A stretch of DNA of 64,000 nt, taken from the NCBI GenBank assembly GCA_037954235.1, contig JBBMOA010000003.1:6439453-6503452 (forward strand). Direction: 5' to 3'. The DNA is from Aulostomus chinensis. Lineage: Eukaryota; Chordata; Actinopteri; Syngnathiformes; Aulostomidae. The position numbers were made by a program, and so were the translations under genes. How positions within the stretch are numbered: position 1 is the stretch's first letter; the number at the start of each line of letters is the position of its first letter. Of the stretch, positions 37,680-49,997 are shown in pieces. The notes beneath the pieces are model-generated. The model had not been told where the DNA came from, searched no databases, and was given only the letters and a program-made list of their open reading frames with translations.

Positions 37680-38018
37680 GTAACATATGCTCCAACATGA
37701 GTAGAACTGTTTTCAAACATGCACGCTCCTTTTCTGTCAAAAGGCTCACTAACACCAGTGTTGAATCAAATTACTCCTCGGAAATTCTCTGACATATTTG
37801 GGGTAATATCAGTAAAGTACCTGGCCGCTCCTCTTGGCTGTGCAGTGTTGTTTACCTACCTGTGTGCCTGCCTCTGGGCCAGATGAGAGCAGAGGGCTGC
37901 CTGTGATCTACCTTCCAAGGTCAGGTTACTCAGACCTTGTTTAGATGCGAATGATTCTAAGGTTGAATTCGGAGCAGAGGCAGCGGGTGCTGTTATCCCT
38001 CGCCTCGCCTTTATAATG

Positions 38019-38020
<2 letters not shown>

Positions 38021-38065
<45 letters not shown>
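38021..38065. repeat. (GT)n microsatellite, left half of an inverted pair
   Basis: About 22 pure GT units. The (AC)n tract at 38164 is its reverse complement and lies about 100 bp away. Confidence 0.98.
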
Positions 38066-38067
<2 letters not shown>

Positions 38068-38162
38068 GAGTGGAAGGTTGATGACCCCTGTGCTGTCTGG
38101 AGTTCGATGATGAATGAGAGTGTTAGAGTGGAGGCGTGAGACTGAGGATTTCTTTACTATCT

Positions 38163-38163
<1 letters not shown>

Positions 38164-38233
<70 letters not shown>
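38164..38233. repeat. (AC)n microsatellite, right half of an inverted pair
   Basis: About 35 pure AC units. In a transcript of either strand it could pair with the 38021 tract over some 44 bp. Confidence 0.98.
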
Positions 38234-38234
<1 letters not shown>

Positions 38235-38361
38235 ATGCCATTCCCCTTCATTAATCTGTATAGACTGATAGCCAATTATTTCAGTTCTTGCAGTTCTCCT
38301 CTGTAGTGTCTGAGATTGGAAGGTTTTAAAAATTGATGCCAGTATGTTCCATTATTGTGGC

Positions 38362-39368
38362 TAGAGATGCACTGATTGTCTGGCTGGGGGCCAGAACCGG
38401 CCAGCTCTCAGCATGCCCTTACAGGTCAGAGTCAAGTGTTTCCGATTTCTAACTGGTCACTTGCCATGGGTCACTGCTTCCCAGGGAATAGCAGGAAGTC
38501 TATTGCACAGGGTAGATGGAGCCAGACAGGAAATCTGAACACGAATGGCACTATATATCTGTTAAAATTTCAAAATAAAATAATGCACCGCTCCCAACCG
38601 CAAAACAGACCAGAACAGTATAAATACAGAAACAATATAATCACATACTCTACGTGCACGAATAGAAACGCATGAATCAAAAGGCAACAGCCACATCAGC
38701 AGAATCTGAGCAAGTTAGCAAAGCCAGTGAGCAACTGGAAATTGCAGCTGTGAGAAAGAACGACGTGATTGGCAGCGCATCCGTTTCCCGGTGGAAATAC
38801 TGGGTCAAGCTCGCAGTTTGAAAAACATGTAAGGCCAAAATATTCGGTGTGGAAGCCATGACGAAAACGTCCCGAACAACTGACTTAATCAGACACTTAA
38901 AACTCCATCAGCGCAGTTTGGGCAAACTGACAAAGATAAAACGGCTATTGCTAGGAGGCAGAGTTCAGAGTCAAGACCAGCCTGTAGCCTCTCCTATGGT
39001 TCACTGACTCCTGCATTCATCTGCTTTTGATTGATAAGTAAAATATTGTCAGACACGGTTACATATACAGCAGCTCATTTTCTGAAGAATTTTATTAGCA
39101 CCCGACTGCAGTAGGAGAGCACTTTATCTCTTTTGAGAATTGTTTAAGAAATGATCCAGTAACTAAGTGTAATCTGGGGACACTGTAAGAGTAATATTTT
39201 CTATAATTATGATATCTGAAAGTTTATCTGTATGTTTTTTTTTTAATTCCGTCAAGTATAGCATTTAGAAAGAAAATACAAATTGGCAAAAATTGTTAAC
39301 AGCATGTCACACCAACAAAATAAAAAAAAACTGTCATGGCCAAGGAAAATGCAATCCGTGCGTCTCTA
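38362..39368 (+). mobile_element. hAT-superfamily DNA transposon relic, about 1.0 kb
   Basis: The left terminus reads TAGAGATGCACTGATTG. The right terminus, read on the minus strand, is TAGAGACGCACGGATTG: 15 of 17 positions match in inverted orientation. The TAGAGATGCAC start is typical of fish hAT elements. The interior keeps the N-terminal part of the transposase (see 38672), but the catalytic RNase H-like and dimerisation regions are absent, so this is an internally deleted, non-autonomous copy. No clear 8-bp target duplication remains (ATTGTGGC on the left, CTCATGAT on the right), which suggests age or an eroded end. Confidence 0.75.
38672..39007 (+). pseudogene. hAT transposase N-terminus with decayed BED zinc finger
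   Basis: The frame opens MNQKATATSAESEQVSKASE and reaches SRWKYWVKLAV, then an in-frame TGA (38819-38821). It continues KTCKAKIFGVEAMTKTSRTT and DLIRHLKLHQ, ending at TGA 39005-39007. WKYW, a surviving Cys (only one of the expected CxxC pair), and the spaced TTDLIRHLKLHQ (with H-x4-H) outline a BED-type zinc finger. This is the DNA-binding domain at the start of hAT transposases and of host ZBED proteins. One stop, a lost metal ligand and no transposase core make it a pseudogene. It sits inside matching terminal inverted repeats, so transposon origin is preferred over a ZBED gene fragment. Confidence 0.7.
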
Positions 39369-42300
39369 CTCATGATGGATGCAAAAACATGGCTGTTTCA
39401 ATTTTGTTTATATTGTTTCTCTTTTGAATAATGTAGCCAAAAAGACAAGAAATACATGAGTTATTTAGTAGCCTGATCATGATATAAAGCAGTAATTAAA
39501 TCATGTTATGACAGATGATAAAATTAGCAATAACGAGAGAAGCTACAAGATATCTGATGTCCTCTCCACTCAGCCACCTCTCAAGATTCTTGTTGCAGCT
39601 TTGGTGTCGGATTGAGCTCCTTTTTCTTACCAAAACATCTCATCTCCAGCAATGATCTGTTCATGTATAACCGTCACATACAGAACTCCTCTAATTTACA
39701 GGGGGAACTTTCAAGAAAACATTAAAACACAGAATTAGAAGCTTTCTTAAGGCAGCAATTTGGTTTGGTTTGAAGGGCGGATAAAACTGAGTGTCTGAAC
39801 CAAACACTTTGGTGGAAATACTTTAGTTTGTTTTGAACCTAATTTAGTGAGGGAAGCAGTGTAGGATCACATTCACACCTGGAAGCTTCCCGGTACAACC
39901 ACAGTCTGATCTGTTGCCACTGAGCAGCTCTGCTGGAGTAATGGGTCTGGCTAAAGGTTCCCTCAGTGGTGGTAATGTTGGCTGTCCAGGCAAATCTGTA
40001 TCACTTTCCTAAAAAGCATTTAGACAAATAGGTAGGATACAAATGCGATATCAGAATATTTAATGCACAAAGATACCACTGCTGTGCCACATGTGCAGTT
40101 TCCCAGTGCAGTTTTCCCTCCCATTTTGGAGACATAACTACAGCTTTAGTATACAATTGGAAAAGAAGGAACAAAAATTTAATGCTGGAACTGAGTTGTT
40201 GCTATCAAAGAAGATACCTGATCAAAGAATAAGTTGACAAGACAGTGATCGCAAAAGTAATTCACCTTAACAGTTTGATGATTGCTGAGTGTCTGACATG
40301 AAAGTCACATTGAAACAGATTAGTGTCAGTAATGTGACATATTTCTTGGTTAAATGGAGCATGTGTTCGTCAGGTAAATCCTTTAAATTTGATGGTGCTG
40401 CAAAACTGAAGACTTGCAGTATCCACCCTTCCCTCACCTATGTTGGAGGTTTAAGGAAGGCAAGTAAGAAATCTCTCAGTAATAAAAACTACAGTTCTGA
40501 CATCCAAATACACACCTCCGCCTGAGACTGTTTGGTTCAGTGTGGTTTTTATATGATGACTGGGGTTATTTTTTTTGCAGCCTCCACGCTCCTCCTCCCA
40601 TTGTTCCTGTGCCAGTCAGTGTGCAATAAAAACATAAAGAATGCAGTAGAATAATTATAATCCATACGTCCAACTGTCTTCTACATTTTCCCAACTCGGG
40701 TGGGCCCCTGGCTCTCTGCCCTCATTCACCAGCAGACAACCTGCAGCACTGTAGTCACAACATCAGTAATCTGTATGGAAACGAGTAAACCCACTTCCTG
40801 TCTCTTTGTTGTTTGCGTAGCTCTGCACCATCCTCACACCACTCTTGATGCGTAAGTTGATGAGCGTACAGAACATACTGAATGGGAGTGTTTGCAGTGT
40901 GGTATGACTCTGGTGTGACTCGAGAAGTGGCCCACCTTTCTTATGAACTGTGATGCAATGCTTCCTATGAATGGTGAAGCAATTGAAAATTGAAGCAATG
41001 AACATGTTAAATTGGTTTACAAGTGCAATTGCAGACAAGTTACACTTTGATTAGTGCGCTGTTTGGAATAAACAACTTTGTCTTCATCTGGTGTTACTGT
41101 TAACAAGCACCAAAGAAGTAAACATTTTCATTCTGTTTTTTGCACATATCCTTGTGTTTGTGGAGTTCTGAGCATATGCTGGATAAAGAAGACATGGATT
41201 ATGATAAATGATGCACTTGAGAATTTGGAAACGGGGATTTTTGGACAGTTTTGATTATTGTTATCCTTCAGTCGCCGTCAGCTTGAGTTTAACTACAGGG
41301 GGCTCTTCCTGGTTTCACAAAGATGTATTGTAACAGTCAAAAAATGTTTTATTTAGCTCAAAACACCTATTTGTGTGTAAATAACTGGCAAAACACACTT
41401 TTTGGGGTGAGGTATCCCTTAAATTTGATGACTGTTCTTATCCCAGTATACATGAACAGGAGGGATTGATTTTTGTTTATGGGTAATGTGTTTCTGTTCA
41501 GGCTTTCTTGGCCTTCTGGTTCAACTGTCGGATCACATACCTTAACAAGATAACAAACTGTGCTCCTTTTACATGTTGGCCTTGTATTCAAAGACTGATG
41601 AAGAAAAATGGACAACGTCTAGAGCTGAGCCATCATCAAATACAGGTTAACACGACAGCAGCACCAACGAAACGTGACCATTCCTAACCGCACTATATAG
41701 GCACGTTAGTCTGACTTTGAAAGGTATGATTGCATATTTTTGTTATTGCGTTCTTTCAAGTTTTGTAACTTAGTTGATCTAATCTTGGTTTAGCTTTACA
41801 TCACTCATACACAGGTTCAAACCATTAACTTGCAGGTAGGGTGTCATCATCACCAGCGTCTCTGGGTAGAGGGTGAAAGCTGCTCTCAAATGGAAGCCTT
41901 TGAGCTCCTCAAAGCTCCCATTTAATGAATGTTCTGCAAACATGTCTTTAAGCAGCCATCACATAGCTGAAAATACCCATTAAAATATGAGTTAACATCA
42001 ACCCAGAACACTGCAACAACCACCAAACTCCAAACAATATCGCCTTGCAACAAGCAGCCCTCTTTGTGTAGATATTCAACTACAGCTAAAAAAGGGCTGC
42101 TCCTCTGGATGCCTCCCAAAGAAGTTATTCTTTTTAGAGGCACAGATACATCTTCAAGACCTTTTAACATTTTTACATTCCCCATTGTGTCATGTACCAG
42201 GAATAATTTAAAGGCCATTTCTCCTCGTTCACCTTTTAAAAGCATTCTGTGAGTGCAGATTTTTACGGTTCCCAACTGGAGGGGAGATAGAATGTTCCCT

Positions 42301-42683
42301 GTGTGAGCATTGAAGTCTGAATGCCAAAAGCTGCTTCGGAGCTGCTGCACTATTTATGGTGAGGGAGTGGAGAGAGAGCACGGGGGCCAGGGGTGAGGTA
42401 TTCCTGCATCTTTATTGCCAGGTGTTAAGACTTGAACAACTTGAGCAGAGTGAGAAATGAGGCTCAAAGAGGTGAGTGAATGACATGACTCCAGCCCCAT
42501 TCTTCACCTTTTTTTCCTCACTGATGGCTGTGATAAGGACAACCAGGTTATGTCACTGTGTCCTGAACAAGAGCAGATAGATATTCACTATGCCACCTCA
42601 ATTTTAAAACTGTGACATGAAAATTATAATTGCTTGTAAAACAGGTGTGTGTCATAGGATCTTTAGTGTTCATGTGTTGTTCC
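39369..42683. other. Intron-like sequence without recognised features
   Basis: No repeat, RNA or exon was recognised. The 142-residue minus-strand frame (41922-42350) starts with GTG, has no known domain and is within chance length for a window of this size. Confidence 0.5.
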
Positions 42684-42730
42684 TAGGGTTGGGTGATGTC
42701 TACAAAATTGGCGTATGACAACATCCATAC
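42684..42730. mobile_element. Possible end of a hAT-like nonautonomous element
   Basis: TAGGGTTGGGTGATGTCTAC followed by AAAATTGGCGTATGACAACA resembles ends of abundant fish elements that start 'tagggctgggcgatat'. I could not find the matching opposite end, and the SINE at 42925 may lie within the same element. Confidence 0.35.
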
Positions 42731-42924
42731 TGAAACGCAGCCCTTGAGCTGTCCCATGAAAGAAAAGCTACCTCTATTACCTCTTCCCACTTGCTCTTAC
42801 CGTGACCCTCAGCTGTGTCACTTAGCCCAGAAAACTCAAACGGACTCACATCCCTGTGAGGTCAATATCCAAGACACATCCCTGTGTCTAGTTCTTTGTC
42901 TTTGCGATGCATTGTCGGTAACTT

Positions 42925-43276
42925 CCATCCATCCATTGTCTTCTGCTTATTCCTCTGAAGGGTCGCGGGGGGGCTGGAGCCTATCCCCCTACACCCCTGA
43001 CAGGTTGCCAGTCCATTGCAGGGCCAACACATAGAGACAAACAACCATTCACACTCACATTCATACCTACGGTCAATTTAAGTGATCCAATCCTAGTTCC
43101 CAGTTGCATGTCTTTGGACTGTGGGAGGAAGCCGGAGTACCCAGAGAAAACCCACGCAGGCACAGGGAGAACATGCAGACTCCACACAGAAAGATCCCGT
43201 CCCTGAGCCGTGACTCGAACCCGGAACCTTCTTGCTGTGAGGCGACAGCACTAACCATTGCACCACTGTGCTGCCC
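42925..43276 (-). mobile_element. Full-length tRNA-derived SINE with perfect 12-bp TSD
   Basis: This is the most complete SINE in the window (352 bp). Read on the minus strand it has the head GGGCAGCACAGTGGTGCAAT with an A box, and a B-box region GGGTTCGAGTCACGG. The conserved body follows (TCTGCATGTTCTCCCTGTGC, then CTTCCTCCCACAGTCCAAAG), then the 3' region with GGACTGGCAACC and GGCTCCAGCCCCC, and finally (GGAT)n. TGTCGGTAACTT occurs on both sides (42913-42924 and 43277-43288) without mismatch. The perfect duplication and intact length point to a relatively young insertion. The body matches my memory of the zebrafish DANA type of V-SINE. Confidence 0.93.
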
Positions 43277-43288
43277 TGTCGGTAACTT

Positions 43289-46098
43289 TGTTCTGTTAAA
43301 CTTGAAACAAGCTGGCTAGCTATACTTAGGAAGCTGAGCTAACAAGTAATAGCTGCTTGATTAAAAGCTTCACACCAACAGCGACCAGCAGACAAGAAAC
43401 ACAGCTGCTTATGCAACAGTGTCTTGGGTTCATCCAACAGAGCAGGTTTAATGAGAAAATGATAAACAGAACATGGAAATGTTACATTAATGAATGGCCA
43501 GCAGCTGCAGCTTTCTTTTTCTTTTTTTGTAAGTCAAAAGTGGAACAAAAGTCCTGCTTTGTGGCACCTCTGAGAGGACACAATTCCTCAAACACACAAG
43601 TAAATCAAAATGTTATGATGGTGGAGGGCTTGGTGGCGATGACTCTCAGCCATTTATGATGGAATATTAGCCCAAACGTAGTTGCTCCCTTTTACCCGTC
43701 TCCCCATCCACACCTCATCATCCTAATAACTAGAGTGACATTAGTGCCCGCAGCAACTTCATGAGGAGGTGCGAGGACAGTCAAAGCAATGATGTATATC
43801 TTTCTGGTATACACACACATGTACACTTCTCCCTCTAACCCTGTACTGTAAATTGGGAACAAAAATATGAATAGGACATTGTCTCACAAAGGAATAAACA
43901 AGAGGATCTTCATATATGTTTATTAATTTACATTTCTCTTCCTTTATCCTCTACTGTGTGTCAGTTTGATGGGACCAACAACAGCTTCACAAGCTTTGCT
44001 CACCTAGGGTGGCCCAAACCATTGTGGCAAATCCACCTTCAGGGTGGTCCACTGTGGCAGAGCCGGTTTGTTGTTAGAGATTACTCATCGTTTCAGACAG
44101 TGTCCTTGTTCGTATGCTATGTTACACTCACAGATAACTCGCTCTAGTTGGCCCAGTGTTGCATTAGATTATGTGACAACTAATGGCCTACACACGCACT
44201 TACAATCACAATCACACTCATCTCTGCTACCCTTTTAGACATTAAGCAACAATACAGTCCACCACAGATATGCGCATTGTTAGCAACTCATAAATGTTGG
44301 CTTGTGGTCAGTCTGTGTAGCCTGGAGCGCTAAAGCTGGAGCAAAGGTCCAGCACAGCGATGCACACTTCTATGAGGAATCTCCAATATTTACCATAGCC
44401 TGGTGAAGAGGGGTGTTAGACCAGGTTTATCCCTAAATGCCCTCAGTGAACTAGTAGTACGAGAAGAAGCAATGTGTGGAAAATTGTGGATAGCTGTGAT
44501 TTGGGTCTTGCTTACTCTGCAGATTGAATAACTTGAAAAGGGGATGCCCTGATCACTATTTGCTGGCTAGGATCTGAGATCTCATATTGACTATAAGCCA
44601 ATGCAGAGGCTGATCCAATATTTGCCATTATGTAGCAGCAGAAATACGCACTAATTTCTGATGCAGTATGTTTCTGGCACACTTAAATAACTGGGGATAG
44701 GTACCAAGGAGCAGTATTAATTGGTACCCGTGGGCTCCTTGACAAAGAGCGCTGCTGTCAGTATTTATGGTATGTGTGACGTTAATTGAATCTAGCTTTT
44801 AAATGTTAAAGCTGCTGGTGCCACACAGATGTGAATAGCTCTCCAGAAAGATCCTCAGTGACTTCCAGCTCTCACAGCACAGCCGTGTGCTTGGTGGTTT
44901 TGTAAGGCGACGTTGTGACTATTGAAGCTGCTCAGAGCAGTAGCACAAGCTAATGAGTTAAGATGAAGTATAAATCGCCATGTCATAGTGTTACACATTC
45001 CTCTGCCTTACAACAGAAAATGACAAATGTATATACCATTGGGAATTTGGATGATAAAAAAGACATGTTATAAGTATGAACACGCAGTTGGAGAGAAAAA
45101 AAATGTACTACCTTGTCAGTGTTGTGAGGAGGGACAATGGTGCTCTAGAGTGGTATAAGGTTACTGGGTCAAGTTTGAGTGTACCTTAAGTTGCTGAGAT
45201 GAATGCAGTCTAAATGTCCTACTAAACATGAGCAGGTTAGCATTGCTTACTATGAAAGAACTGCTCACAATGAACTCCTCTGTGTTACGGTCAGCAGAGA
45301 CCCACCTCACATGTGTGTGTTGTTGGCCAGCTACCGTAACTTGTGGAGTTCAGCCGCTATGATGGGGATGCCGAAGAGATCAAAAATATGGCTTCATTTT
45401 ATCAGGGTGGTGTGATGTCAGAACAACATGGTTTCCAAGTCTTGCGGCAGGAGGACGGTGCTGTCTGGTAGCCTCATGTCGAGTGTTCTGTTGAACTGTC
45501 ATATTTACTCTTAGAGCAGAAGTGGCTTAGGGAGGAGAGCACTTGTCTCATCTCAAGGTTCCCAGTTTGATTTCAGCTTTTGTATATTTTATTATTTTTT
45601 GACATTTTGTTGTTGTGGTATTTTTTTGGTACCAAACAGGAGAAAATAAAGCTAGTCTTTGAGTGTAAATGCCCTTTGAAATAATAACTTCGATCAAAAA
45701 AATTTTACTCCACATTCAAAAGTATTGTTTGTAAACCCTGATCCACAGTTGGGCAGTTGTAGAAATATTGGACTTTCACATTGGCTGTTGATTTTCTCCA
45801 AAGGAATTTATGATATATATTAAATCATCAGTGGTTTGGTCCATTTTTATTAATTTTTTTAGTTACTTGTTCTCAAAATAAGTGTATTGATTTGCTTGCT
45901 GCCCAGCTGCAGTGAGGAAAGGTTCTCAGCACTGATGACCTACCGGTGCTGCTGGCAGTGAAGCCAGGCCGGAGTGTCTCCATTGGGCTAGTTGCTGTTG
46001 GTTGGCCTGTCATGATCATTTCTGCATGGACCTGTCATGCAGGAAATTGTGAATATGAACTCAGTCATTTTGCTGATTGCAAGATATGGGCCCTTACG
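43289..46098. other. Intron-like sequence, little recognised
   Basis: Only a SINE head fragment at 45516 stands out. A degenerate local duplication (GGGTGGCCCAAACC near 44008 and GGGTGGTCCACTGTGG near 44042) is too weak to name. Confidence 0.5.
45516..45576 (+). mobile_element. SINE head fragment (tRNA-like)
   Basis: AGTGGCTTAGGGAGGAGAGC resembles an A-box region, and CCCAGTTTGATTTC a decayed B box about 35 bp on. The arrangement parallels the head of the SINE at 49790. No 3' body follows. Confidence 0.45.
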
Positions 46099-46172
46099 AG
46101 GGCTGTAGTGATAAACTAATCTCGCAATACGATACGATACACGATATTCATGTCACGATACAATTCGATACG
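46099..46172. mobile_element. End of a hAT-like MITE with (CGATA)-rich subterminal
   Basis: AGGGCTGTAGTGATAA is followed by CTCGCAATACGATACGATAC and CACGATACAATTCGATAC. This sequence type is common at the ends of fish nonautonomous elements. A possible partner end, GGGCCTGTCACAATGA on the minus strand, lies at 46469-46484, but the match is poor. Confidence 0.45.
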
Positions 46173-46227
46173 CTTACATCCTTTTTTTAGAGATCTTAAA
46201 GGGACAAAGTGATTTCAGTGACATCTT

Positions 46228-46257
46228 GCCACCCTACCTCCGAGCCATGCTGCTCCT
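46228..46257 (-). mobile_element. SINE head fragment, GAGCAGCATGG family
   Basis: The minus strand reads AGGAGCAGCATGGCTCGGAG and continues as in the head of the SINE at 61710, with about three mismatches over 30 bases. Only the head is present. Confidence 0.55.
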
Positions 46258-47146
46258 GATTTTAAAGTCACTATATTTTATTATTTTACGGCTTCAAATT
46301 ATAATGTCTGACTGAATATTCTTGGGAAGGAATGAAAATTGTGTACCTGGGTTTCTTTTGTGTTGCTTTTTTACGATTATTTTATCAGCGTCATTGAATG
46401 CTTTTAAAATGACATCAGTATTGTTTATTGCAGTAATGTCTGTTTGATTTCTCATCCATCAGAATGTGTCATTGTGACAGGCCCAACTGTTGCTATTTGC
46501 TTTTCTCATGATTGAGGAATGAGGATTCAGGAATTCACATCAGACACTTCCACAGACTATCCTGATGGTGGACCGTACACAGTCCAGCTGTACCAGGTTC
46601 TCACCTAGTCCTGTTCCCTCTGATGTAGTGGACAGCACATGCAGAACTTTTCTTACTTCTTACTTGATTGTGTAGCTGCACAGATTGGTTAAGAATGAAT
46701 TAACTGTGTTTGATGGACTCCTCAGTGTCTCAAACTGTGTTAGTTTGTAATTCAGTGTATAACTTGGATATAAACTGTGTATCATTCCAATTATCTCACA
46801 CAGAGCTGCGGTGATGCCTGAGGCTCCTCATGGCTTCATGCCTTGTCAAAACTGGAGTGGTTGTCACCACCCGACCGCTAGCACTTTCCAACTTCACCAT
46901 GATTTATTTAATTCTGATGCTTTGTTGGAGAAGCTCATTTAGAGTTTACAGCTCTCCAGACTCCTGCTGCCTGATAAAAGCAGCTCCAGCAGTGGTCCCC
47001 GTCATGTTTTACAACTCATTCTCACCTCCAAATGTTATGCAACAAGCTGGCTACACTGGCCCAGTAAGCAACACACCCCCTCATGCTTTAATAAGGCAAC
47101 ACTATGGAAAAGCAGCATTAGCTAGACAAAGAGTCTCTTTGTCAAG

Positions 47147-47159
47147 TGTGCGCGCGCGT

Positions 47160-47220
<61 letters not shown>
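47147..47220. repeat. (GC)n-(AC)n alternating tract, Z-DNA-prone
   Basis: GTGTGCGCGCGCGTGCAC leads directly into about 30 AC units. It is alternating purine-pyrimidine over more than 70 bp with a CG-rich nucleus, the classical composition for left-handed DNA. Confidence 0.95.
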
Positions 47221-47221
<1 letters not shown>

Positions 47222-48119
47222 CATTCAGAGAGGACCATACAACACAACAGTCATACTAACATTTACCCTTGACTCTCACTGCACTGCCCCTGTTATTCGC
47301 TAGACAGGCCCAGAAAGGAGTCCATGTGTGTGTGTCCGCACATGCAGGTTTGGCTGACACCTCCATGAGAACATGCTCTCCATGCATTGCAAATCACCTC
47401 CCTGCCCCTCCTTCAAGAGCACTGCCTTTTAATATTATCCTGAGGTTGCAACAGCTACATTTTAAACTGCTTCCCACAAAAAAAACAGTGTTCAGAGGAA
47501 AAGAGGATTATGGGACAAGAGAGAGAGAGAGAATGAGAATTGTGTTCGAGTGCGTGGAAAGGGAGCACTATGTCAGTCAGAATGAATTTTCGGAGCAGTT
47601 TCAAAGGGTTGTGGAGGCTTAGCCGTGACCCAAGCTGTGTTTCATAGCACTTCAGCCTGTTTGCTTTCCAGGTCACAAACATGTCCAGTTCAGTCTTTCA
47701 TCATGGAGGGGAAGCAAGAGAAATCTCAACTGTTCATTCCTTTCCATTTCATTAATTACGATAGTATATTCTCTGAGCAGGAAGTCTTTTGAAGAAATAT
47801 CAATTCTCCTCTTCCCACTAAATAAAGTGGGTGTTTATGCGTGTCTCGTCTCTTCAGATGTAATTAGCTCTCCAACTTGTAGGTTGGACAAGTCTCTTCA
47901 AGTGTTTCTCAGGCTCTTATTCTTTTGAACAGTAAGGTCTGCTGCTCTGTTAAGGTCTGTTTCTTGCCTGGCACAGCTTAGAATGCGCGGCGTAGACCTC
48001 TACCTGTCTACCTGCAACTTCAACCAGAACCAATCATTCAATATGTAAACCCATGTATACACGTGAACTGAAACTTTGTGGTCCCAGAAGTAAGTAAGTG
48101 TTATATTAAGCTGTGGGAT

Positions 48120-48121
<2 letters not shown>

Positions 48122-48186
<65 letters not shown>
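48122..48186. repeat. (AC)n microsatellite
   Basis: About 32 uninterrupted AC units. Confidence 0.98.
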
Positions 48187-48188
<2 letters not shown>

Positions 48189-49677
48189 CAGTTTCCACTG
48201 CACAGAAGAATAGCGACGTACCAAAATGTGACTGTAAATGACAGTAAAACACAGGAACCACTGTGTTTATTTATGTTGTTTATTCATGTCCTTAGTTCTT
48301 TGCAGCTCAGCATTTTTCAGTCGTTTGTTGAGGATGTTTTTCCTTCTCCTTCATGGAGAAAGCAAACCAAACCAAAACCATGACCCGAAATCCACAGGAC
48401 AAGCTGAACTGTGGCCTTCTTGAACTTTGGCACCCCTCATCTGCATAATAGTTCCTGAGGCATAAATACAAATGCGAGTGAATGCAAAAGTTTGAAAAAT
48501 AGTTCTGAAGATGAACTGGATCTGTCCTTTGATATGCACTGAGATTCTTCCTCAGGCCATGGCGCTGGTAAAAATGTGTGAAAATCAGTTCATGACTTAT
48601 TTATTTCCTAATCCTGCTAATAAACATCCTGAACTGATTTCATAACCTCCTTAGTGGAGGCTTTCTGAGGCGTACAGAGAATGCAGGGCTATTTTCCAGT
48701 TGAGATTGGTCCTCCAGATTTGATTGTTAAATGTTAAGAACAAATACACAAAACAATCAAGTGTCCCTAATACACTGTATCTCTTTCTCCATAATTGCAC
48801 ACACTGTTATACATGAAAATGACTCACAAAAATGTCTAGATTTCTAAATTTTCTCAGTTTTCTCTTTTTTCCCATTAACTTTCCTCACCACCCTTTATGG
48901 AAAAAGTTGGGAGCCAGTTGGTTCTTGTTTCATTTTATCACATCAAATGACAAACATTTGTCATTCTCATTAACAGCGAGACACACACGGCCACCAGCTT
49001 CTGCTCTCGCGTGGTTCCAAAAGCTAAGGATGACTGTGTGTTTGTGGTGTGTTCCAGATGTGCTCGAAATCTCATGTGTTCCTCAGGTTTTGTAACAACA
49101 TGCTTGTTTTTCTGTGATTCTACAGACAAACAACACTAACTGATCATGTTAATTTCATTGTTTCCCTTATTAACTGGATTTTGTAGTATCGCCTCCAGAG
49201 CAGTGCAGAGTTGTACTTCTAGGAAGTTGTCACCAGAGCAGGCAGACATGAGTGGAAACAAGAGCAGTGACTGTGGCTCCATGTCAGTTCCATGTCAGCA
49301 GGTTCCTACAGTGGAACGTCTACTGTGACAGTACTCTACAGTGCTGCAGCCACGGCAACAGATATATTGAGTTCCTGTATCAGTTGACCAGTGGCTCTGA
49401 TGAGTGAGTGTGTAGGTTTTAACAGAATGTCTTTGTGTTCGTCTCATCCATTGGGTTCTGATGCACACAAAATGTCCACATCTCCCATGGGAGTGCCTGA
49501 CCCCCCCCCCCCCTTCCTATCCTCCCCTCCTCCCTCCATCTCCCTCAGCATCCATTTGCCAGTGGGGGCCTGGCTTCTATCCCCCCCACTATTAATTCTA
49601 ATAATAACTTGTGTTTGTGCTGCCAGTCATGTCTCTGCTTTAGGGGAGTCCAAATATTTGTTTTTCCACCCATCACT

Positions 49678-49690
49678 ACACGCACGCACG

Positions 49691-49735
<45 letters not shown>
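49678..49735. repeat. (ACGC)n-(AC)n microsatellite
   Basis: Four ACGC units pass into about 20 AC units. A run of 13 C residues lies about 170 bp to the left (49501-49513). Confidence 0.97.
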
Positions 49736-49740
<5 letters not shown>

Positions 49741-49789
49741 ATTGCCAAGTTTTGAATTTTATATTTTGTGTTATTAATTGCAGTAACCT

Positions 49790-49939
49790 GGGGAGGAGTG
49801 GCTGAGGTGGTAGAGTAGACTGTCCAGTAACCAAAGGGTCACTGATTCAATTTCATGTCTAGCTGTCCTTGAACTGAGAAAAATACTGAATTTCTAAGTG
49901 CCCCTGATGGGTAGATTGGCACCTTGCATGGCAACTTGC

Positions 49940-49997
<58 letters not shown>

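Noticed and set aside
41922..42350. 142-residue minus-strand open frame
   Set aside because: GTG start, no domain, no splice context and chance-compatible length.
46830..47303. 157-codon plus-strand frame
   Set aside because: Its C-terminal third is the (AC)n microsatellite (Thr-His repeats), and the rest has no known domain.
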